Assembly (NCBI GenBank): GCA_903938205.1 | Contig: CAJACJ010000349.1 | Coordinates: 1-9,782 of the forward strand | Length of the DNA stretch: 9,782 nt | From: an uncultured bacterium | Lineage (GTDB): Bacteria > Planctomycetota > Phycisphaerae > Phycisphaerales > SM1A02 | Direction: 5' to 3' | Shown: positions 5,443 to 9,782 of the stretch, in pieces | Numbering within the stretch: position 1 is the stretch's first letter | Layout: each line of letters begins with the position of its first letter | Made by a program: the position numbers and the translations under genes | Notes under the pieces: model-generated | What the model was told of the DNA's origin: nothing | What the model saw: the letters and a program-made list of their open reading frames with translations, nothing else | The model's database searches: none

Positions 5443-6807
5443 ATGAACAATTCAATGAACAAGGAAATGAATAAAGCAACCAACTCCGCCAACGACACAG
5501 CCACTTCACCACCCAGCCGCAGCGCGCAACTGTTTGAGCGCGCCAAGAAAGTGATGCCCGGTGGTGTCAGCCGCAACACCGTGTTGTGGTCGTCGGTGCC
5601 GCCCTATGTTGCGTACGGAAAAGGTTGCCGCGTCACGGACATTGATGGAGTCACGCGCATTGACTTTGCCAACAATGTCGCATCGCTTATTCACGGACAC
5701 GCGTACGCGCCAGTTGTTGAAGCGGTCACCGCGCAACTTGCGCGCGGCAGCGCTTTCATGATGGCCACCGAGCAGGAAGTTTTGCATGCGGAGCACATTT
5801 GCTCGCGCAGCGATGGCTTTGATCAAATTCGATTTGTGAATTCCGGCACCGAAGCCGTCATGGCCGCGCTGAAAGCAGCGCGCGCGTTCACGGGTCGCCC
5901 CAAGATTGCAAAAGTTGAAGGCGCGTATCACGGCGCCTACGACTATGTCGAGACCAGTCAAGGTTCATCGCCCGCCAACTGGGGCGCTGTTGATCATCCA
6001 AATCGCGTGCCGCTGGTGCATGGTCAGCCGCAATCCGCCATGGACGATGTGGTGATTATTCCTTTCAACGATGTTGATCGATCCATCGCGCTGCTGAATG
6101 AACACCGCGGTGATTTGGCATGCGTGCTACTTGATCTTCTTCCGCACCGCGTGGGTTTAAAGCCCGCGTCAAGCGAGTTTGTCAACGCCATGCGCGAGTG
6201 GACCGCCAAGAACGGCGCGCTTCTTGTGCTTGATGAAGTCATTACCTTTCGCACCGAATACGGCGGCGCGCAGCAGAGCTACGGAATTCATGGCGATCTC
6301 ACCGCGCTGGGCAAGATGATCGGCGGCGGCTTTCCTGTGGGCGCGCTTGCTGGTCGCGCCGATGTGATGCAGGTGCTGAATCCTGGCGCGGCGAAATTGC
6401 TCTTTCCACTTTCAGGAACTTTCTCCGCAAATCCTGTCACCATGACCGCGGGCCGCGTTGCCATGGAACACTTTGATCAACGCGCCGTAGCACGACTCAA
6501 CGCGCTTGGCGATCGCGCGCGCGATGGCATTGCGCAAGCCATTCATCGCACCAAGGCGTGCGCAAGTGTGACCGGTGGCGGAAGCATGTTCCGCTTGCAC
6601 ATGAAAGCAACTGTCCCAGCGAATTACCGCGAGGCGTACACCAACGTCGACGAGAACCGCCGACTCAAGATGATGCTTGAGCATCTCTTTGCCGAGGGCT
6701 TCCTGTTGGTTGGAACATGCACGGGCATGTTGTCCACGCCCATGACAGAGACTGACATTGACGCGCTGGTGAGCGCGATCGAAAGCGGCCTGAAGAAGAT
6801 TGGCTGA
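5443..6807 (+). CDS. Class III PLP aminotransferase, GSAM-like / beta-amino-acid aminotransferase type
   Basis: A 454-residue fold-type I PLP enzyme. Visible motifs are NSGTEA (133-138, phosphate binding), YHG (162-164, ring stacking), LDEVITFR (263-270, with D264 to the PLP nitrogen) and LGKMIGGGFPVGA (289-301), where K291 is the PLP lysine. The fold resembles glutamate-1-semialdehyde aminomutase (HemL), but the N-terminal PGGVSRNTVLW (39-49) has the Ser-Arg seen in Variovorax beta-phenylalanine aminotransferase, where HemL has a different NSPVR-like segment. It sits last in an operon with an aminomutase and a 3-oxoacid CoA-transferase. I therefore infer that it turns a beta-amino acid into a 3-oxoacid, with 2-oxoglutarate or pyruvate as likely acceptor. 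The first 26 or so residues are a low-complexity Asn/Lys/Met/Ser/Thr tail, and Met codons at 5455 and 5467 are alternative starts. It ends 6 bp from the thiolase stop. Confidence 0.85.
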   Translation: MNNSMNKEMNKATNSANDTATSPPSRSAQLFERAKKVMPGGVSRNTVLWSSVPPYVAYGKGCRVTDIDGVTRIDFANNVASLIHGHAYAPVVEAVTAQLARGSAFMMATEQEVLHAEHICSRSDGFDQIRFVNSGTEAVMAALKAARAFTGRPKIAKVEGAYHGAYDYVETSQGSSPANWGAVDHPNRVPLVHGQPQSAMDDVVIIPFNDVDRSIALLNEHRGDLACVLLDLLPHRVGLKPASSEFVNAMREWTAKNGALLVLDEVITFRTEYGGAQQSYGIHGDLTALGKMIGGGFPVGALAGRADVMQVLNPGAAKLLFPLSGTFSANPVTMTAGRVAMEHFDQRAVARLNALGDRARDGIAQAIHRTKACASVTGGGSMFRLHMKATVPANYREAYTNVDENRRLKMMLEHLFAEGFLLVGTCTGMLSTPMTETDIDALVSAIESGLKKIG

Positions 6808-6813
6808 GCACAC

Positions 6814-8019
6814 TCACGCCCGCTCGAACAGCGTTGCAAGTCCCTGCCCAACGCCCACACAAAGCGAAGCGATGCCGCGCTTGGAGTTGCGCCGTTGCAT
6901 TTCGTGAATCAGCGTGACAACAATGCGCGCGCCGCTTGCGCCAAGCGGATGACCAAGCGCGATCGCCCCGCCATTCACATTCACGCGCGCCATATCAAAA
7001 CCAAGTTCGCGCACGCACGCAATGGATTGCGCCGCGAACGCTTCGTTCAGTTCGATCAAATCGATGTCGCTCGCCGCGAGCCCAGTATGCGCAAAAAGCT
7101 TTTTTACCGCAGGCACAGGCCCAATTCCCATGTGCGCTGGATCCACACCCGCCGACGCGCATGCTCCCACAAAGGCGATTGGCTTTAAGCCAAGCGCGGC
7201 CGCGCGCGACGCTTCGACAAGCACAAGCGCGGCGGCGCCATCGTTTATGCCGGATGAATTGCCGGCGGTCACTGTCGCGTCGGCCGCCTTGGAGAACGCG
7301 GGCTTCAGCGCGGCAAGTTTTTCAAGTGTGGTGTCCGGACGCGGATGTTCGTCGGTGTCAAAATGAATCGGTGGCTTCTTTCCTTGCTCAATATCAAGCG
7401 GCGCAATCTCATCGCGCAATCGACCAGCGGCGTGCGCGGCGGCCCACTTCTGCTGGCTTGCAAGCGCGAACGCGTCTTGATCAGCGCGCGAAACATTGTG
7501 CGCGCGCGCAACATTTTCCGCGGTCTCACCAAGCGAGATCGGCGGATACATGGCGGCCAGGCGTGGATTGACAAAGCGCCAGCCAATTGTGCTATCAAAC
7601 ATTTGCTGCTCGCGGCCGAAAGCCTGATCGGACTTGCTTACGACATACGGCGCGCGGCTCATGGACTCAACGCCGCCCGCGATCATGATGTCGCCCGCGC
7701 CCGACTCGATCATGCGCGCGGCAAGATTCACGGCCTCAAGACCCGACGCGCACAGGCGATTCACGGTCGCGCCAGCAACGGTCGCGGGAAGACCCGCCAA
7801 CAGCGCGGCCATGCGCGCGACATTGCGATTGTCCTCGCCTGCTTGGTTGGTCGCACCAAAGTAGACATCCTCAACAAGTGCGGGATCAATGCCAGCGCGC
7901 GCAACAACGGCGCGAATGACATGCGCGGCCAAGTCGTCGGGACGCACGCAAGCAAGCGCGCCCCCGTGACGACCAATAGGTGTTCGAATGGCGGCAACAA
8001 TGGCGACTCTGCGGGACAT
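6814..8019 (-). CDS. Acetyl-CoA acyltransferase, PcaF-type (3-oxoadipyl-CoA-like) thiolase
   Basis: A 401-residue degradative thiolase that would cleave a 3-oxoacyl-CoA with CoA to acetyl-CoA and a two-carbon-shorter acyl-CoA. The catalytic set is complete: nucleophile C90 in NRLCASG, NEAFA (325-329), H357 in GHPLG (356-360) and C387 in CVGVGQG. The blocks NQAGEDNRNVARMAALLAGLP (58-78) and DEHPRPDTTLE (223-233) are those I recall from PcaF/PaaJ 3-oxoadipyl-CoA thiolases, more than from acetoacetyl-CoA enzymes. There is no clear Shine-Dalgarno before the ATG, but the start matches the family N-terminus. It is on the opposite strand from the aminomutase operon, ending tail to tail 6 bp away, so it has its own promoter. 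It completes the pathway that the operon starts. Confidence 0.92.
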   Translation of the reverse strand: MSRRVAIVAAIRTPIGRHGGALACVRPDDLAAHVIRAVVARAGIDPALVEDVYFGATNQAGEDNRNVARMAALLAGLPATVAGATVNRLCASGLEAVNLAARMIESGAGDIMIAGGVESMSRAPYVVSKSDQAFGREQQMFDSTIGWRFVNPRLAAMYPPISLGETAENVARAHNVSRADQDAFALASQQKWAAAHAAGRLRDEIAPLDIEQGKKPPIHFDTDEHPRPDTTLEKLAALKPAFSKAADATVTAGNSSGINDGAAALVLVEASRAAALGLKPIAFVGACASAGVDPAHMGIGPVPAVKKLFAHTGLAASDIDLIELNEAFAAQSIACVRELGFDMARVNVNGGAIALGHPLGASGARIVVTLIHEMQRRNSKRGIASLCVGVGQGLATLFERA

Positions 8020-8232
8020 GCAAGCAATCTACCGCAGGTATCCCCCAAGCGGCGCAGGCATTTGGAATTCCAGTATCTATGAAAATGAACTCCTTCAAGC
8101 CGAACACAAATAACCGAATATTCAAGTGTCCACCCTGCTTTACCGCCATGCAAACTCTGCTTAAATCAATAACCCAAAGCCGCTGCGGCTGAGTATTCAA
8201 GTCTTGCGCGCGCGGTAATAGACCAGAGATAC

Positions 8233-8260
8233 CTGACAAGTATCAATACTTTAATATCTT
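8233..8260 (+). promoter_or_regulatory. Candidate promoter of the response regulator with a palindrome in the spacer
   Basis: CTGACA (8233-8238) and TATCTT (8255-8260) with a 16-base spacer resemble a sigma70 promoter. Between them lies the perfect palindrome AAGTAT-ca-ATACTT (8238-8251), a natural place for an operator. The start would be near 8267, giving a leader of about 69 bases. Confidence 0.45.
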
Positions 8261-8284
8261 TATATTTTTCAATTAAATTTCACT

Positions 8285-8302
8285 AAATGCAATAAAGCAT
8301 TT
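8285..8302 (+). promoter_or_regulatory. Leader inverted repeat 1 (AAATGC/GCATTT)
   Basis: AAATGC (8285-8290) and GCATTT (8297-8302) form a perfect 6-bp inverted repeat with a 6-base loop, in the untranslated leader of the response-regulator gene. It may be an operator half-site pair or an RNA hairpin. Confidence 0.4.
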
Positions 8303-8311
8303 GAACTATCG

Positions 8312-8330
8312 CAATTTCAATACGAAATTG
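8312..8330 (+). promoter_or_regulatory. Leader inverted repeat 2 covering the ribosome-binding zone
   Basis: CAATTTC (8312-8318) and GAAATTG (8324-8330) are perfectly complementary around AATAC and end 5 bases before the ATG at 8336. No Shine-Dalgarno is visible, so an RNA hairpin here would sit exactly where a ribosome must bind. It could equally be a DNA operator. Confidence 0.45.
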
Positions 8331-8335
8331 TTTCT

Positions 8336-8836
8336 ATGACTGATCAACCAACCATTTTGATCATTGACGACAACCCCAGCGCGCGCCATGTTGTTGAAAG
8401 CATGCTCACCAACATGGATCTACGCCTTCTTTTTGCAGCCAATGGCCCAGACGGCCTCAGGGTGGCTGCAGAAAATCAGCCAGACCTCATTCTGCTTGAC
8501 ATCATGATGCCTCAAATGGATGGATACGAAGTGTGTGAAAAACTTCGTGAAGCGACCCAAAATACCGATGTGCCAATAATTATGATTACGGCACTTGATG
8601 ACAGAGCTTCTCGGATCCATGGAATTGAATGCGGAGCCGATGATTTTCTAACCAAGCCTTTAAATAGAATCGAGATTCGTACCCGCGTGGAATCGATTGT
8701 GCGTTTGAATCGCATTCGCAAGTTGCTGATGCAGCAACCAGACAATCCCCAATTTCAAGAACGCTTGAAAGAAGTTTCGGACGAGACCATGGACGGTTGG
8801 ATTCATGATCCGGATTGCAAAGACGATTCAGAGTAA
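8336..8836 (+). CDS. Stand-alone response-regulator receiver protein
   Basis: A 166-residue protein with one CheY-like receiver domain (about residues 5-125). The phosphorylation site is complete: acidic pair D11-D12, phospho-acceptor D55 in LLDIMMPQMDGYE, T85 in MITALDD, and K107 in the F-L-T-K-P motif. This form resembles receivers fused to cyclic-di-GMP or sensory outputs (PleD, RpfG, hybrid kinases). Here, however, only about 40 mostly charged residues follow, with no recognisable DNA-binding or enzymatic output. The tail (QERLKEVSDETMDGWIHD) may be a short helix or the start of a lost PAS-like domain. It likely works by protein-protein contact as a phospho-relay or switch. No kinase gene is in the window. 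The leader has unusual inverted repeats, and a strong terminator follows, so it is a single-gene unit. Confidence 0.92.
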   Translation: MTDQPTILIIDDNPSARHVVESMLTNMDLRLLFAANGPDGLRVAAENQPDLILLDIMMPQMDGYEVCEKLREATQNTDVPIIMITALDDRASRIHGIECGADDFLTKPLNRIEIRTRVESIVRLNRIRKLLMQQPDNPQFQERLKEVSDETMDGWIHDPDCKDDSE

Positions 8837-8913
8837 CCATTCCCAATCGCCCTTAAAGATGGTCTTGCAACTGGGGAATTGACCCCGCCAACAAACCGAT
8901 TTCCTTGTTGTAT

Positions 8914-8936
8914 AAGCGCCCATTGAGGCGCTTTTT
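8914..8936 (+). terminator. Intrinsic terminator after the response regulator
   Basis: A 7-bp perfect stem AAGCGCC/GGCGCTT (8914-8920 with 8927-8933) with loop CATTGA runs into a five-T tract (8932-8936). This is a textbook rho-independent terminator 77 bases after the stop codon. Confidence 0.88.
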
Positions 8937-9169
8937 GCTTGGCAACCAGTTTACACCTGCCTGCTTTTTGATATTCACTACCTATAACTTCAATTTCTAT
9001 TTTTAACTAAAAGTAAAAATATTCACTATTTCAATTGACAGAGCCATTTTGGGGAGTAGGTTTGGAAAGTTCACTGCGGATTTTGGGGTTCCCTTCCCAA
9101 TACATCCCACAATCAGTAGTGAAAGACCGTTCCCTTTCTGTTCCCTTTCCCTTGTCTGGAGCTTAAAAC
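8937..9169 (+). promoter_or_regulatory. Upstream region of the PEP-CTERM-like gene, with candidate promoter
   Basis: A perfect -35 hexamer TTGACA lies at 9035-9040, with a weak -10 TAGGTT at 9057-9062 (16-base spacer). A 10-base direct repeat ATATTCACTA occurs at 8971-8980 and 9019-9028. The pyrimidine-rich GTTCCCTTTC is repeated at 9129-9138 and 9140-9149 in the leader. GGAG (9158-9161) is the Shine-Dalgarno, 8 bases before the ATG. Confidence 0.35.
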
Positions 9170-9763
9170 ATGAAATTTTCTATTTTCGGGGCCGCACTTC
9201 TTTGTGGGGCAATCTCATCTAGTGTTTCTGCGGCAATTACAACCTACTCAAGCTTCATTTTCTGGGGGGAAGACGTCTTAGCCTCAGGTGAATCTGTGGC
9301 CACAGAAACCTTCAACTCATACAACGGCTATTACGCTTCACCGCTGACGGGAAGTGCTGGAGGCATCAATTGGTCCGCCACTGCGACCGGAGGTCTCTTC
9401 TGTGATTCGGGATATTTCTCCACGAACAACCCTGTTGCCGCAACATTCACCTTCGCTCCCGGCGTGATGTCCGTGGGCGCGAACATCTTTGGCACCGACT
9501 CTCTTTTCAATATCGTCTCAGCCAAGATCACGGTAACCCTTGCGGATGGGTCCTTCTACACCGCATCAACGAGTGGCGTGACAGGCTTCGTTGGATTCAT
9601 CTCCACCATATCTGCTATCTCCAGCCTGACCATGAATGCAGTCGGCTCCGGCAACGTCTATGTCACCGCGGACAACCTGTACTTTGGTGTAGTCCCGGCC
9701 CCTGGTTCGGTGGCACTTCTCGCCTGCGCCGGCCTCAGCGCCACCCGCCGTCGGCGCAACTGA
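9170..9763 (+). CDS. Secreted protein with PEP-CTERM-like C-terminal sorting tail
   Basis: A 197-residue exported protein. Residues 1-21 form a signal peptide (MKFSIFG, hydrophobic core, SVSA|A cleavage site). The mature part is rich in Ser, Thr, Gly, Ala and aromatic residues with few charges, and its alternating pattern (for example KITVTLADGSFYTAS and NVYVTADNLYFG) suggests a beta-sandwich. The end has VPAPGS (175-180), a hydrophobic stretch (181-190) and four arginines (193-196). This is the Pro-rich/transmembrane/Arg cluster of PEP-CTERM-type tails, in the PAPGS variant common in Phycisphaerae. Such tails are thought to be recognised by an exosortase-like enzyme at the membrane, releasing the protein to the surface or matrix. 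A surface or exopolysaccharide-associated role is inferred. The binding partner is unknown. Confidence 0.85.
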   Translation: MKFSIFGAALLCGAISSSVSAAITTYSSFIFWGEDVLASGESVATETFNSYNGYYASPLTGSAGGINWSATATGGLFCDSGYFSTNNPVAATFTFAPGVMSVGANIFGTDSLFNIVSAKITVTLADGSFYTASTSGVTGFVGFISTISAISSLTMNAVGSGNVYVTADNLYFGVVPAPGSVALLACAGLSATRRRRN

Positions 9764-9782
9764 CCGCACTCACACAATCCCC

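Larger units (their letters stand above)
8020..8335. other. AT-rich divergent intergenic region between thiolase and response regulator
   Basis: This 316-base gap holds the start signals of two divergent genes. I see a small GC hairpin AGCCG-ctg-CGGCT (8178-8190), a repeated TATTCAAGT (8119-8127 and 8194-8202), the response-regulator promoter candidate and three perfect inverted repeats listed separately. No clear promoter for the thiolase stands out on the minus strand. Confidence 0.6.

Noticed and set aside
5443..6807. Naming the aminotransferase as glutamate-1-semialdehyde aminomutase (hemL)
   Set aside because: The N-terminal Ser-Arg motif and the operon with an aminomutase and CoA-transferase fit a beta-amino-acid aminotransferase better, and no tetrapyrrole gene is near.
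7345..8082. 245-residue plus-strand frame opposite the thiolase
   Set aside because: It is a GC-driven shadow of a gene with intact catalytic motifs. The translation is arginine-rich and non-family-like; the frame at 6936-7571 is rejected for the same reason.
1..9782. CRISPR array, insertion sequence or transposase
   Set aside because: No spaced direct repeats of suitable length, terminal inverted repeats or transposase-like frames were seen.

Overview
The window looks like a chromosomal piece from a Planctomycetota bacterium, most likely of the Phycisphaerae type. The main clue is the last gene: a secreted protein with a signal peptide and a C-terminal 'VPAPGS + hydrophobic stretch + RRRR' tail, the PEP-CTERM-like sorting tail common in that group. 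Lineage is inferred from this feature and general gene style, not from a marker gene.

Layout. Positions 1-85 (minus) hold the start of an exported protein cut by the window edge. Positions 86-493 have no gene but contain a decayed 3' half of a tRNA-Gly (349-395) followed by a small hairpin and T-tract. A DUF1801 protein (494-859, plus) converges on a P-loop nucleotide-kinase-like ATPase (903-1520, minus). That is preceded on the same strand by a two-helix membrane protein of unknown function (1583-2263, minus, GTG start), with an intrinsic terminator between them.

The core is a plus-strand operon at 2573-6807: a radical-SAM lysine-2,3-aminomutase-family protein, the A and B subunits of a 3-oxoacid CoA-transferase (each joined by an ATGA stop/start overlap), and a class III aminotransferase of the GSAM / beta-amino-acid type. 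A PcaF-type thiolase (6814-8019, minus) ends 6 bp from the aminotransferase stop. Together the five genes read as a degradation route: alpha-amino acid -> beta-amino acid (aminomutase) -> 3-oxoacid (aminotransferase) -> 3-oxoacyl-CoA (CoA-transferase) -> acetyl-CoA plus a shortened acyl-CoA (thiolase). The two aspartates that hold the lysine side chain in true lysine 2,3-aminomutase appear to be replaced here, one of them by arginine. The thiolase resembles the 3-oxoadipyl-CoA enzyme. I therefore suspect an acidic substrate such as 2-aminoadipate or glutamate rather than lysine. This is the most interesting part of the window.

Positions 8020-8335 are an AT-rich intergenic region with a candidate promoter, a palindrome in its spacer and two more perfect inverted repeats, leading into a stand-alone response-regulator receiver protein (8336-8836) with a strong terminator after it (8914-8936). 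The final gene (9170-9763) is the secreted PEP-CTERM-like protein.
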